NCBI GenBank assembly: GCA_036365515.1
Contig: CM070874.1
Location: 114,125,235-114,189,234, forward strand
Direction of reading: 5' to 3'
From: Torymus aiolomorphi
Lineage: Eukaryota; Arthropoda; Insecta; Hymenoptera; Torymidae
Length of the DNA stretch: 64,000 nucleotides
In this document: positions 22,962 to 34,989 of the stretch, piece by piece
Layout: every line of letters starts with the position of its first letter
How positions within the stretch are numbered: the stretch's first letter is position 1
The notes under the pieces: model-generated
Told to the model about the DNA's origin: nothing
The model's database searches: none
The model's input: the letters and a program-made list of their open reading frames with translations, nothing else
Position numbers and translations under genes: made by a program

Positions 22962-24288
22962 GAGCATGTTTATTGTAAAAGTAAAGATCACATGTCATAT
23001 TATTGCACAATCGCAAAAAATAAATTAGAAATAATTTGCAAATATTATAACGCTCAAGGGCTTATTAGATAAATGTAAATTCAACTAAGAAAATGGGAAT
23101 CATTATCAATACTATCAAATTTAGGGACACATCGTAGTACAATGGACACGGCCCAAATGCACCCTCTAAGCTCGAATAAGAAAAAATTCACTTCAAATAA
23201 GTGAATATATTCACTTTTTTTAAGTTCATAGTCATCCACATATTTGAATAAGGTACGACTATCTACTTATTCGACATACATATGACTAATTTTTACTTAA
23301 TTTAATTTACGTGACATGTAAGAAAAGTGCAACCGTTGCAGAATCGTGTGAGTTCTGTCTCACTGCGAGCCACGCGATTAAAAATTTCCTGTCGGTAGTA
23401 TACCTATATGTCAAAGGTGCAATCAACCCGGCCACACATGAAATATTGTGCTAGGTATACTAAAAAAAAAGCTTTGGTGTGCAATTTTCATAAAAGCGCG
23501 TCATGAAGCAGTGGATTGCGAACGTGCCAAAGTCTCGTGATGCAAAGTGAGCAGCAAACTATTCCAAATAATATTATTTTTCAATTTTGCAATGAATCCG
23601 GGCATTTAGCAAGATTTTGCAAAGATTGCAATGTATTTTCTGAAATTTTAAAACTCATTGCAGTATTCACATAGAGAATCCATATACAAATAATACATGC
23701 AATTTACTTGTAGATAGTGGGGCTCAATTAAATATTATTGAGGAGATACATGCACGACTCCCTAGTCAATAGTATATAATTTTAAAACATTGCATGATAT
23801 ACATTAAATATATACAACATTAACGTGTATAAAATAAAAGAAATAAATTCAGATGATATTTCCAGCGATAAATGATATTTATTAATAAAAGGTTAAGAAA
23901 CAAACAAATTTTTTTTTGCTTCCTTATATAGAGGAAGCTTTTTTAACATGCAATAGGTCTAGCGTAGTTTTGTTTTATGTGTGTGCATAACCCGTACAAC
24001 CTCATATTTGTGATTAAATATCTTTTTGGGAAAACTTTAATTTTCTGAGCATAGTTTTTCGTCTCGAGATTCAGTTTTTCTTAGGAGAAATAACGATATC
24101 ACTTCCGATGAAAAATCGAGAATTTGAGAAATATACAAGTAAATAGCTGATTTTTAAAAGGGATTTTCGCGCTATTTTGATCGGCAACCGTATCTGAAAT
24201 TCATTGAGAAACTCTGTTTAATGCTAATAAAAAATTTGTATTAGTTTTTATTTGATTATCCAGTTCTTACTCTGACGCATGAATCTCC
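22962..24288 (+). pseudogene. Decayed LTR-retroelement gag-pol relic, 5' part
   Basis: Three family signatures appear in order but in three different reading frames. At 22965-23006 there is a knuckle-like HVYCKSKDHMSYYC with the first Cys replaced. At 23582-23620 there is FQFCNESGHLARFC, a gag CCHC zinc knuckle again lacking its first Cys. At 23701-23745 there is LLVDSGAQLNIIE, the D-S-G active-site motif of a retroelement aspartic protease. The order knuckle-protease and the continuation after 27535 suggest a Ty3/Gypsy-like element. Stops and frameshifts show it is dead. The Kolobok-like element inserted at a TTAA divides it. Confidence 0.6.
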
Positions 24289-24573
24289 TTAAGGGGACAA
24301 GCCATGGTTAGGGGGTCGAAAAATCGATTTTTTTTTTATTTAATATTTTGATAGCAAATTTTCCGCTGAATACGATGCTTCCAACCGCATTTCGAAATTC
24401 AATTTCGTTTAGAAAATACAGCTAAAACTGTGAAATTACTTTTTTGCATATTTAGTGATTTTACTCAAAATATCACTTTTGACAACAATACAATACTAAA
24501 TGTATAACGTAATGTACATTAACATTGTAGAAAAACTTAACTTGAGGTATAAATCTCGTGTATTTTACTCTTA

Positions 24574-24751
24574 GGGCTCTTGCACGAATAAAGGAATAGC
24601 GAGTAATAACGGCTGACAAACAATCACAAGTGAGCTTTAAAAAGACTTGTTTCTTTTTGAAGGAATAAGAAGGAACACGTCTTTTTAAAACTTGCTTGTG
24701 ATTGGCTGCCAGGCGTTATTCCTCGCTATTCCTCCATTCGTGCAAGAGCCC
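24574..24751. mobile_element. Small MITE nested in the Kolobok-like element
   Basis: GGGCTCTTGCACGAAT and ATTCGTGCAAGAGCCC are perfect inverse ends of a 178-bp unit; the next inner blocks GGAATAGCGAG / CTCGCTATTCC also pair. The flanks TTACTCTTA and TTACTCTCC agree at seven of nine positions and may be a degenerate 8-9-bp target duplication, as made by hAT-type elements. Confidence 0.65.
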
Positions 24752-25102
24752 TTACTCTCCTTATAGAAAGGTATTATACGTAAAATACTCATAGGTGGTT
24801 CAAAATCCCAGCTGCATGTTTATGTTGTTTCAGCGCCACGGTCGCTGGAATTTAAACTGAATTATTTTGAATGTAATTGAATCTGCATTTTTCAATGCAA
24901 TTTATTTAGTAAACAAACATTTTTTCCTGATTATAAGGTATTATACGCTCTAGAGCAGTGTGTGGAAAATTTTTTAAAATTTGGCCTGTAGGTTAGCTAC
25001 ATTGTGCAATTAAAACTTGCTATATTTTTAAGTGTTTTTTTCGGAGTGACTTTTGTGTATCAATTTAATTTTGATACGTAAAGTAGTGATTTGTGAAAAA
25101 TC

Positions 25103-26548
25103 ATGAATACAGACAAGAGAAGTCGAACACCAGGACCATCTACAAAGAAGAGAACATTTGGAAGAAAAAAGAAACATAAAGGATTTAGAAGAAAAGTAGA
25201 AAATGCCTCATCACTAAAGAGAAAAAGAAGCACATCTGCAAGCAAAATTTCAGAATCAGATATATCTAGAAGTCCAGCAACAACAAGAAACAGAATAATA
25301 GATATTGATATTTTGTTTCATGAACTTGAAAAGTTAATTGTTTGTGCTAAGTGTCATGGAAAAATCCGAATTGCGGAAGGAGACATTAGAGGATTGGGTG
25401 CAAAAATTAATATTGTATGCAAAAACTGCAATGGCATGAATCTCATCAATACAAGTAAACAAATTGGAAGTAGTGGGAATGCTTATGAAGTAAATAGACG
25501 TAGTGTACTTGCTATGCGTGCACTTGGACAAGGACATGCAGGATTGGAGACTTTCTGTGGTATCATGGACCTACCATCGCCAGTGGCACACCGTTTTTAT
25601 GACCATATCAATGAGGAGTTAAGTAAGGCATGTGAAAAAGTGGCAGTTATCTCCATGCAAAAAGCAGTGGAAAAAGAAAAACAATTGACACCAGCTGGAA
25701 GTGTAGGGCTCGATGTGTCTGGTGACGGGTCCTGGAGAAAGAGAGGATTCTCTTCTTTACAAGGAATCACAAGCTTGATTGGTTTGCGTTCCCAACAAAT
25801 TCTTGACATCTCTATCAAGAATAGTTTCTGCAAAGCTTGCATGAAATGGGAAAATAAAGAGGGCACAGAAGAATATGAAGACTGGTACACGGACCATCAA
25901 GTCAATTGCTCAGCAAACCATGAAGGAAGTGCCGGAAAGATGGAAGTAGATGGAATTATTGAAATTTTCAAAAGTTCCATGGAAAAACATGGTGTAAAGT
26001 ATCATCGCTACATTGGAGATGGTGATTCAAAAGTTTTCTGTGATTTGTGTAAAGTTAAACCATATGGAGATGAACTGATAGTAGAAAAAAAGGAGTGTGT
26101 TGGACATGTTCAAAAGCGAATGGGTACAAGGCTGAGAAATCTAAAGAAGAATTCTGGCAAGAAGAAGTTAGCTGATGGAAAATCCATTGGAGGACAGGGA
26201 CGCTTGACTGGTAAAGTTATTGATCATCTCACCACCTACTATGGTAATGCCATCAGGGGCAATGCGAACTCAGTGAAAGATATGAGCAATGCGATATGGG
26301 CCACTTATTACCACAAAATCTCCACAGATAAATCACCTCAACATCATTTGTGTCCGAAAGGAGAAAATAGTTGGTGCAAGTGGCAAAAAGCGAAAGCCCA
26401 GAAAAAACTGAAAGGCTTCCATCGTACAGGCAGTATTCCAACAGTAGTGATGGAGCAGTTAAAACCAATTTATGAAGATCTCTCTCGACAGGAAGTAGAA
26501 GAAAAAGGAGAGTACGACTTCAGTCACCAGAAGAGTCATATGAACTAG
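25103..26548 (+). CDS. Mutator-like/Kolobok transposase, C-terminally altered
   Basis: A single 481-codon ORF. Residues about 1-50 are basic and Ser/Arg-rich, possibly DNA-binding or a nuclear signal. Cys pairs CAKC and CKNC (about 80-115) look like a zinc ribbon. The catalytic core follows: GLDVSGDGSW (first Asp), CKACMKW, a GSAGKMEVD segment, YIGDGDSKVF (second Asp) and KKECVGHVQKRMG (candidate Glu), then IWATYYHKISTD and SWCKWQ. These are the conserved blocks of the Mutator-like transposase domain common in arthropod genomes. The ORF ends soon after IYEDLSRQEV, where relatives, as I recall them, continue through a conserved Asn-rich block; the last 20 or so residues look unrelated. It may therefore be inactive. 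The terminal repeats define it as the gene of this element. Confidence 0.82.
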   Translation: MNTDKRSRTPGPSTKKRTFGRKKKHKGFRRKVENASSLKRKRSTSASKISESDISRSPATTRNRIIDIDILFHELEKLIVCAKCHGKIRIAEGDIRGLGAKINIVCKNCNGMNLINTSKQIGSSGNAYEVNRRSVLAMRALGQGHAGLETFCGIMDLPSPVAHRFYDHINEELSKACEKVAVISMQKAVEKEKQLTPAGSVGLDVSGDGSWRKRGFSSLQGITSLIGLRSQQILDISIKNSFCKACMKWENKEGTEEYEDWYTDHQVNCSANHEGSAGKMEVDGIIEIFKSSMEKHGVKYHRYIGDGDSKVFCDLCKVKPYGDELIVEKKECVGHVQKRMGTRLRNLKKNSGKKKLADGKSIGGQGRLTGKVIDHLTTYYGNAIRGNANSVKDMSNAIWATYYHKISTDKSPQHHLCPKGENSWCKWQKAKAQKKLKGFHRTGSIPTVVMEQLKPIYEDLSRQEVEEKGEYDFSHQKSHMN

Positions 26549-27534
26549 GTTCTTACTAGAGTAAGTAATTAAAAGATTTTTTTGTTACTTATACGTATAA
26601 AAATAGTTAATATTTATTGTTTTTCTTTTTAGTTAATTTGTGATTGGATCTGTCACCCGGAATAGATGATTTTTGTAGGTTATAGACTGCAGCATCAAAG
26701 AATAAAAATATTTTAGTCTAATACGAAAAAAAAGATAAGAGCTACAATAATGTATTATTCTAAATAATATAAAGATGTCATTAAGCTAATTAAACCTTTT
26801 TTACAGATATTTAATGAGACTAGACATGAGATGATTAGAGTGTCCGTGCCAAAATAACTGTCATATGGATATTCCATTTTTCATGTTTAATCAAAGTATA
26901 TTATACAGAATTGTGAAAAAGATTTTTGTAAGTAGTTTTGAAAAGCTTACCATAAGTTATAAGAAACTCAAGTTTCAAACATGATTTCTGAAAAACTTGT
27001 TTTTTGTGTTTACAGGGTCATTGCCGTAAGTTTATTTTTCACCAAGTGAACGAAATGACTTGAAATTTTAGGTGAGCATTCCTTTTTACATTAGCCACAA
27101 GGAATGTGCGCTACTTTTTTGAAAAAAGCTTCAGAAAAAAATAAAAAAAATAAAATTATAGAACTTTTGATAAAATATACAAAAAATTGAGATTTTTCAT
27201 AAAAAATAAATATTAAAAAAATTTTTTTAGGAAAAGTAGCACAGAAAACTGGTAACTGATGTAAAAATAAAGATCAAGCTATGAATTTCAAGTCATTTTA
27301 TTTAGTTGTTGAAAAGTAAACCTACGGCAATCAATAAATCAGAGTTAAATCATTAATAAAATGTACGCAAGAGCCAGATGTATATTATCAGCTAACTACA
27401 GGTGGAAATTGTAGGTAATAACACTACTTATTAGTGGGAAAAATATTAAGTTCAAAGATTACACCTGGAATTTATTATTAATCAAATTATTTATTCTTAT
27501 TTTTTTCAGTTTTAACCATGGCTTGTCCCCTTAA

Positions 27535-28040
27535 GAAAAACCATATTCCTCCTAATATAATATTAGAAAATAAGAAAATTCATTTATCAGGTATTGTAAT
27601 AGATAAAACTATTGAAAGACTAGGAGTAATCAAAATGGCTATATAATATGAATTGTACTCTTTAAATTAAATTCCGTGAAAAATCACTATTTTAGAGAGT
27701 ATTGATTTTCATGTTGCTCCAGAGTATTTTTCCCTACCTTACGACAGAATTTTTGGAATAAGAATTCTTCTTTTACGACTTCAATTTACCGACTTATAAT
27801 GTCTTTTTTATATCTTCAAACCATGTTCGTTGTTGAAGTAAAACCGATTGTCACGGATTGATTAAAGATATTTGAGATTAAAAATTGTTCTTTAATATAT
27901 TTGAATATCATTTTCTAAGAGAATATTTGATTTATTAACACAACATTCTTACTGCGTATTAATCCTGTTGAGTACTTGATTTTGTCAAAATTTTGAGAGA
28001 TTATCTCCATCATCGAAATTTGTTACCCATAACTTTTCGG
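27535..28040 (+). pseudogene. Gypsy-like relic, continuation after the Kolobok-like insert
   Basis: Directly after the right TTAA the frame reads HIPPNIILENKKIHLSGIVI, and at 27708-27763 FHVAPEYFSLPYDRIFGI. The latter resembles the protease-to-RT linker of Gypsy elements, which usually reads D-G-I-L-G. Stops separate the segments. It is a degenerate continuation of the relic at 22962-24288. Confidence 0.5.
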
Positions 28041-28280
28041 CATTAATAATTATAATTATTTATGTAAAGGACCAATAATAATTATTATTATAATGTAAAG
28101 GAACAATAAATTAAGTATGAGGAAGCTATAAGATACCAATGAATTGACAACGGGTTTTTTTATAGGTGGAGGGTAAAAAGATGTTTTGCTTTTGTGTCGC
28201 GTGATTAAACTTTTTCTGCGTTTATCTTTCTCATACGTTTGGATTACGTCTTTTCGTTTGAACGTCACTTAATTAAATGT

Positions 28281-28282
<2 letters not shown>

Positions 28283-28318
<36 letters not shown>

Positions 28319-28355
28319 GCACGCACACACATACACACGCACACACACACACACA
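28283..28355. repeat. (AC)n microsatellite
   Basis: AC units interrupted by GC and AT steps. Confidence 0.95.
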
Positions 28356-28485
28356 AAGATATCCGGAAAAACTAGAACAAAAATTTATATCCTTCTTCCA
28401 GTTCTTTATTTAGCAAAGCATACTTATTTATATCTTATAACCACTCGCCACTAGAAGCCCAAATCCAAAGTGACCAACAATTTAA

Positions 28486-28860
28486 GGTTGTATTGGCCGT
28501 AAGGTCATGCCAAAAATTATTTTTTCACGCTGAAAATGCGATAAATTATTAAGCAAAGCAATTGATCAATTTTTAGTTCTCGCGATTAAAAATAAAAAAT
28601 CAAAGCAAAATTGTAAACTCGGCACTATTTTTTAAAAAATCGTCATTGCATTGAAATGACTGCATTTTGACGATTTAAAAAAATAGTTCCGAGTTTACAA
28701 TTTTGCTTTGATTTTTTAGTTTTAAAGCTTATAATATTCCAATTGCATTAATACATTGGTCGCGAGAACTAAAAATTGATCAATTGCTTTACATAATTAT
28801 TTATCGCAGTTTTAACGTGAAAAACTAACTTTTGGCAGGGATCTTAAGGCCAATACAACC
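28486..28860. mobile_element. TTAA-flanked palindromic MITE
   Basis: GGTTGTATTGGCC and GGCCAATACAACC form the ends, with TTAA outside on both sides (28482-28485 and 28861-28864). The two halves pair over most of the 375 bp, for example CAATTGATCAATTTTTAGTT and its inverse. It has the same target site and GG start as the Kolobok-like element nearby. Confidence 0.78.
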
Positions 28861-29162
28861 TTAAATCTGGGGCCTTATCGAGTGTTCGGTACAAGGCGAA
28901 ATTTTCGAGGTGTTGAGAAATTTGATTGGCTATTGAAAAATTTCCAGCTCGCTGATTGGCCAGAAATGAAAACAGCACTTAAATTTTGTTTATCTCGATA
29001 AAGCCCCTGATTCACACAGTCGAATTCGTCGAAACAGGTTTAGTCGCATATACCTATCCACCTCCCGCAAAAAGTCCTACACGTGATGCATCCAGGATAC
29101 CTGGCCTCGCCTCAGACTTTCGACTCTATAACTGTGCTAACCACCGTCTGTGTCTATAACCT

Positions 29163-29175
29163 ACACACACACACA

Positions 29176-29220
<45 letters not shown>
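29163..29220. repeat. (AC)n microsatellite
   Basis: Near-perfect AC repeat with one AT interruption. Confidence 0.95.
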
Positions 29221-29225
<5 letters not shown>

Positions 29226-29513
29226 ATCAACGGTTATCTCTCGAAAATTAGATTCCCTCTCTCTTGCATCTGGATAATCGGATGTATACACACACCCAGG
29301 TATTTACGTGTGCATATAATTTTTTCACGCGTCCGCACGCGGCACGTATATAGAGAGGTTTACCTTGACGCAGGCACGCACGTGCAGGCGCAAGTTCACG
29401 ATCAAGTACTTCCAGTGCAGTAGGGAATATATACATACGTGTGTTATATATACGGCTGATGGAGAGTTTAAAAACGCGTCGATACGAGATTTATCGAACG
29501 CTGCGTTCGCTTG

Positions 29514-29631
29514 TATATAAGTAGCGCATTAGCGCGTTATTCGCTTGTGCTTGAGGTGCGATTTTATTGACTTGCGAATACACGTGAGTATAGTGAAGCG
29601 AGCGATTGGAAAATTTTATTTTTTAGAGGTG
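29514..29631 (+). promoter_or_regulatory. TATA promoter and candidate non-coding first exon (B)
   Basis: TATATAA at 29514-29520 is followed by a GCGC-containing stretch and two possible donors, ACAC|GTGAGT (29583/29584) and GGTG|GTAAGT (29631/29632). The architecture matches candidate A at 18377. No ORF of note. It could be an alternative leader for the gene whose first coding exon is at 46060 or for an unseen transcript. Confidence 0.35.
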
Positions 29632-30797
29632 GTAAGTGCGCAATGACTGGTGCGATTGGTAAATCGTTGGTTTATGTATAGTTATGTAACAGTTGTGGTC
29701 TTGTTCATTTATATTTAAAATTACTAATATTTTTATTACCTAAATTTTAGTCTGAAATGTATATTATAGACCGGTTCACTTCACTTTTATTCCTGAATTT
29801 CATTACAAAAAGGTTCTCTGCAGGGAATTACGACTCCACTTGGCAAAATAAGTTCGTTATCGATTAGATCAGTGTAGCGAGAGTGAAATCATCTATATGA
29901 TAATCTAAGCCAAGTTACCATATACCTCTTTGTTTATGATTCAATCTATTTTCCGTATTATATAACACATAACGGGAATTTCGAGCCCAGTGCAAGTTGC
30001 TATAATTCGTACCGGCCGTCAAACATTGCAAAAATATTTACTGTACGTGTGGTCCACGACATAAATAATGGTAAATGCAATAAGCAGTATCATAATTTAG
30101 TATACAGTTTCTGACATTTTCTTAAAACGTTGCAAAACTCTTATATCAATGTTATTGTTCTCAGAATATGATCGTGCACTTGTTTAAAGTGATGTAATTT
30201 CTTTTTAATGACAATAAAAAACGTTGATGTATATAAGTTCAAAATCACCTTATAAAATTATACGTATTTTACTGTATTATAAATAATTATAATGTCTTTT
30301 TAGAAAATTGTCGTTCATAGAAATAAAAGTGTATTCGAATTTTTCAAATAAAAGTTTTGTGGGTGGATGAGTTAGCAAAACTATGTAATCTTGACTATAA
30401 AATTCGTTTTTCAAACGATAAACGATCTTTGAAATGACTTTTGATTTTTATGATAGCGATTGTTTGACGAAAAGTAATTTATAGCCCATTTAAACTTCAG
30501 TTTTGCAAATTCATTTAATTGTTGAAATGTGAAAACAGTTCTTTGTGTTGGAAAATGATAGTTTAAAAGTCGTAAAAGTGAGGAAAATCTAGCGTTTTTA
30601 ATCTCAAAATTTATGCAACTAAGCTAGCTTCAATTTACTGTCTTCTTCAGAAATGATTCATAATCTTACAAAAACAGATCGATAGCTGTATAATAAACTG
30701 TCATCTTTAACGAGCTCCTTTATAGGCATCTAATTTTTCCATAATAACCAGTAAGCAGGGCCTTTAATGCGATATATTTTTCTAATACGATTTTCAG

Positions 30798-30907
30798 TAC
30801 GTTTCCGATAGATTCGAGACCGGATACTGGGAAATTAGTCGAGATGGTGATTCAAGGACCAAACGGAAATGGCATCTGAATGTTACGATCGGTGTGATCT
30901 AATACAG
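30798..30907 (+). other. Exon-like segment of unknown gene
   Basis: The sequence between ...TTTTCAG and CAG|GTCAAG has balanced base composition unlike its AT-rich surroundings, and two of three frames stay open for 33-36 codons. An AATAAA follows at about 31067. It may be a second exon of a transcript starting near 29545 or conserved non-coding DNA. I cannot decide. Confidence 0.25.
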
Positions 30908-31099
30908 GTCAAGAAACCCAACCAACGATATGATTAGATTTTATTGGTCTTTATAAGTATACTCTGTATTTTAAAATCGTGTAGTATTTGTATGTCATGT
31001 ACTACTGGCTTCCTTTTTAAAACGTGTTTTATCTTTGTATAACTAAATTAAGAGTCATGTTCACTTAATAAATTGATTTCAACTTTCTTGCTCTAATTC

Positions 31100-32757
31100 C
31101 ACATTTTACATTAAACACCGATAAATTTATGTCATTGCTTCAGGTTTTCAAAACAAACTTTACTGCATTGCAAAGTTATAAAACTACCTACATTTTCCAG
31201 TTAATTAGTTAAATATGAAATACCCCGCACAGATGATTAATCGAACTCCATGTAGGCTGTACAACTCAAATTAAACATTGCACCATTGTTTATCTTTGTT
31301 TACGGTTCTCTTTTCCCCCTTGATGAGTTTATCTCTGAGCACGTTATCTAATTCGAGGTCTCAAAAATGGTTTGACGGAGTTGATCGAAAACTTTCACCT
31401 GGGAAATCATGTGAATTTTGGACGAAAAATTTCTGTTCTCGAAACTCAAGTACTTTAGGTTCTTAATTGGTGCCGTTTTTTAATTTCTCTGTATGAATTA
31501 AATATTGACATGATTAAAATTTTCTAAAATAATTAAATTGACATAGTTCCACGAAAAATTTTTGTCAATGATTCTTATATTCAAAGTACATAAAATGACA
31601 ACAATTTCATTAAATTTTTATGTTATTATAATAATTAATTTTAAGGTAACAAAATAATTTCTCTTAAAGTTATGACAAGGGAGCAAGTGATTTATCTAGA
31701 AATTAAATAAACTAAGATAAACACGTAAATTTATGACTCGGTTGAAGAGAAATTTGCGGGCTGAAAATAGATATGTTTTGCCAGTGTACCTACTTTTGAT
31801 ACGAACAGGAGAGAGTATAATAGCTCTATTTATATACAAAATTATGTAATAACGAGTTCTCTATCTCGTTATTTTTACCGCATTGATGATATAAATGGTT
31901 CATGTTTCATAATAATAAAAGTATTTTGATTTACAACTGCAGCAAAACTTTCGCTAGCTTGCCTGTGATTTTTGCTCACTCGTGATTCAAATCACTCAAT
32001 GATTTTTAAAAAATCCTATTTCCTGAATTCTTCTATACGTAAATAAATAACGAAGTATGAATTTGAAATCCTACAATAACAAAAAATCTTCTTTTTACTC
32101 TCTTCAGAACTACATTAATTCCTTGCACGTATTACATACTTTTCTCCACCCCTAGTTATTTATAACTAATTCATGTATGTTGCATGCGCAAAATTTTTTT
32201 TCTCCGAAATAGCATTCGAAAACTCCTAAATCCCCACACGCACGTGTCGGTTAATTAGGTCGAGTTCCCACTTTCGCTAAAGTATGCCTCATATACGAGG
32301 CAGGCTTATGCAGCTAATAACACCGCGAATCAATTCGTGCGTAACTGACAGGAATAAAGGCTATCGCGTGTTGCGTCAGCACGTGTGGGATAATTACTCA
32401 TATTCTTTCAGCGTGTTTAATACCGCGTGTATAAGCGCAGGCGATCGATGAGATGGAGTTTGTTCCTGGTCGCGATCAATTACCGTAGGTGCGAGTTAGA
32501 TTGCGGGAGGTGTGTGCATGGGCGATTGGAAAGAGTTCAGATTGTGCGGTTATTGAGTTTGTCGCGGCGTGATTTAGCACCGATACGGGTAATTATGCAT
32601 ATGCATTGGAAAATTGAATATCCGGTTTTCACGATATTTTAGTGAAATGAGAGGTTGCACTGACGTGAATAGTGAGACTGATTTCGATTGGGCCACCACT
32701 TGTTGAACTAATTCCGCCAAATTTAAAATAGAACGTGGTTGTAAATTTCGGTTTTTA
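31100..32757. other. Non-coding DNA with a GC-richer patch
   Basis: No supported gene. The patch at about 32220-32600 (CACACGCACGTG, CGCGTGTTGCG, CGATCGATGAG) differs in composition from the flanks and may be regulatory. Confidence 0.35.
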
Positions 32758-32761
32758 TTAA

Positions 32762-32963
32762 GGTGATGCGATACCCACGCTATTACTCAATTATGGGTTC
32801 TCGTTTTTCTCTTTCAATTTTAAACTTTTTGAAAAAAACTCTTTGACACGTTTTAAGTTCAATAAAGAACTATAACGTATCAAAGAGTTTTTTCCTTAAA
32901 ATTAAAAATTGAATGAGAAAAATGGGAACCCAATTTTGAGTAATAGCGTGGGTATCGGTTTAC
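32762..32963. mobile_element. TTAA-flanked MITE, about 200 bp
   Basis: GGTGATGCGATACCCACGC at the left and GCGTGGGTATCGGTTTAC at the right form imperfect inverse ends, continuing inward through CTATTACTCAA / TTGAGTAATAG. TTAA borders both sides (32758-32761 and 32964-32967). Confidence 0.7.
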
Positions 32964-33040
32964 TTAAAATTTAAACTGGGAGTTTAGTTCAGATCAAGTA
33001 GAAAGATCAAGTAGAAAAATTTATATAATCAATACATTTT

Positions 33041-33617
33041 CCCTGGTGGAAATCCAAAATATTTTATAACTAATAACTGACCATTTATATTAGAAACTTG
33101 CTATAAAATAGTAATTTCTCTTGTCCAGTTTCTAGCTCCCAATGAAACGCCTTTTCTCCTATTATTTGGCGATTTAATAGATTGAAAAATAGAATGAGTT
33201 TTTCGAAGGCAAGCACAAGCTTGTTCTTGAGTATTTTGAAGGTATTAAAACTGATCAGTTTCTTTAGTCTGGAAATGGCTAGTAGAAGGCTTGCTGTTAT
33301 GACAAGGAGTGAGAGAGACAGAATCAGATGTAGAAATGAAAGTTTTGCTAAATTATTCATAGAATGAGTACAACAAATGATTTATTAGTTGATGTTATTT
33401 ACTTATATTTTGATAAGCCATCCAATGCACTATAATGCCTTTTTATCAAAAATAAAATTAGTAAGTAAATCAAATATGAATATTTTGTTGTTACGTCAAT
33501 CTAAGAAATAGGCAAATAATGGCGGAAAAATCGTTTCATCGTAGCGATTAATTAGCCAGTTTTACTAGCTATTTTCTAACTTCTTGGCCATTTTATATAG
33601 ATGAATTTCTACCAGGG
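33041..33617. mobile_element. CCCTGG-ended element, relative of the 5' foldback family
   Basis: CCCTGGTGGAAAT and ATTTCTACCAGGG are inverse termini with TT on both flanks. The terminus differs from elements 1-3 by one transition in the first six bases. The interior is AT-rich without an ORF that makes sense. Confidence 0.6.
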
Positions 33618-34989
33618 TTATCATGCCTTTATTTATGAATAAATTTGTTATTTTTATCAGAAGTTGGTATTTGCATATCTATAGATATCCACAAATATTT
33701 ATCTGCGTAACTATGGTCTTGTTTGATAGAAATTATTACTTTCAGAGTCTTGTATTGAATTATTTAGATATTTATTGCTTAATTATGTAATAAACGATGA
33801 AATTATTCAAGGAATGCAGTATAACAATAAAGCTTATTAGTACTATAATGCTAACAAGATGAAAATAACATTTTATTTTTGAGTCGCTGGCAAAATATAA
33901 ATAAATTAGCGTTCACTCAGTTTAAAAATACGAAGTTCCGGAACAGACTGGCTCTTGAACCTTTTCAATACACTGTACATATAAGGAGTTGAGTAAACTT
34001 TGCTCTCAAAAAATTCATGAATTTTAACTAAATATACGAAAGTGTACCCATAATACCCGCGCGTAGATTTTCAGTCAATAAGAAAATCCGCTAATCCGAA
34101 TAAATTCGAAGGACGTTTCAACCCCGAACAACAACATTCTATTCGCATATTCTAACATCAAAGTCCGCTACACTCGCTACTCCAAATTAATAATCTAAGG
34201 CCAATTTGTCCTCGACAAAAAACCATCGATCAGAAAAAACACCAGCCGGCCCATTGACTATCCCGGAGCTCAATTACCGCGAAAAGCAACGATTTCCGCG
34301 TTCCCTCTCACATCTATATCAGAGTTCAACAACCGACCGAAAGAAAGAGCGTCAAAGGCGCCCCTCGTCAGTCTCATCGACCTTCGATCGCGTCGGGAGA
34401 TAGTGCGCCGATTGAACAGCTGTGTTTATACAGGCGAATTCGCTTAGTACGATGATGAACGCGCGCAGGGCCTTGTATATTATAGTGTCATAGGTGCGGA
34501 TATGACACTGGGTTTGGCGACGTGAAAATCGGTTTTTTGGGCTAAGGTGGGAAGAGGGATTCCGGTTAGGGAAGTTTAGAGAGAAATGATAATGAGCAAG
34601 TGGTTTGCGGTAGGTTATTCAGTCGTTTGGAATTTTTTGTAGGAAACAAGAGCTGGAATACATTTGTTTGAAGTTGTTTTTTTTTTTTTAACGTTTACAT
34701 TTTAGACCGATGTAATACTGTAAATATTTTTAATAAGATTAATAATTCTATTTTAAATAGATATTTATCACAAGGGCAACCAGATTTTGTATAGTAATTT
34801 AATGTTCACAATTATAATGCCATGTATGAATTATTCAAGTATATCAATGGAACATAAAATTTTGGAACACAGGATTTCGAAATATTATTTGCATATATGT
34901 TAAAAAAAAATTAGTTTTTCTCACTTCATTATTGTCTAAATTGACGTCAATATAAAACATTGCTGAGCCCATCGTAGGATTTTTATAAA

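Larger units (their letters stand above)
24293..27530 (+). mobile_element. 3.2-kb Kolobok-like DNA transposon, TTAA target site
   Basis: The termini GGGGACAAGCCATGGTTA and TAACCATGGCTTGTCCCC are perfect 18-bp inverted repeats flanked on both sides by TTAA (24289-24292 and 27531-27534). TTAA duplication plus G-rich ends is the hallmark of the Kolobok superfamily, and the encoded protein carries a Mutator-like transposase domain. A small MITE (24574-24751) sits in its left non-coding part. About 1 kb of AT-rich DNA follows the ORF. It lies inside a Gypsy-like relic. Confidence 0.8.

Noticed and set aside
28239..28454. His/Thr-rich ORF across a CA repeat (also 29083-29277)
   Set aside because: Microsatellite translation without gene context.
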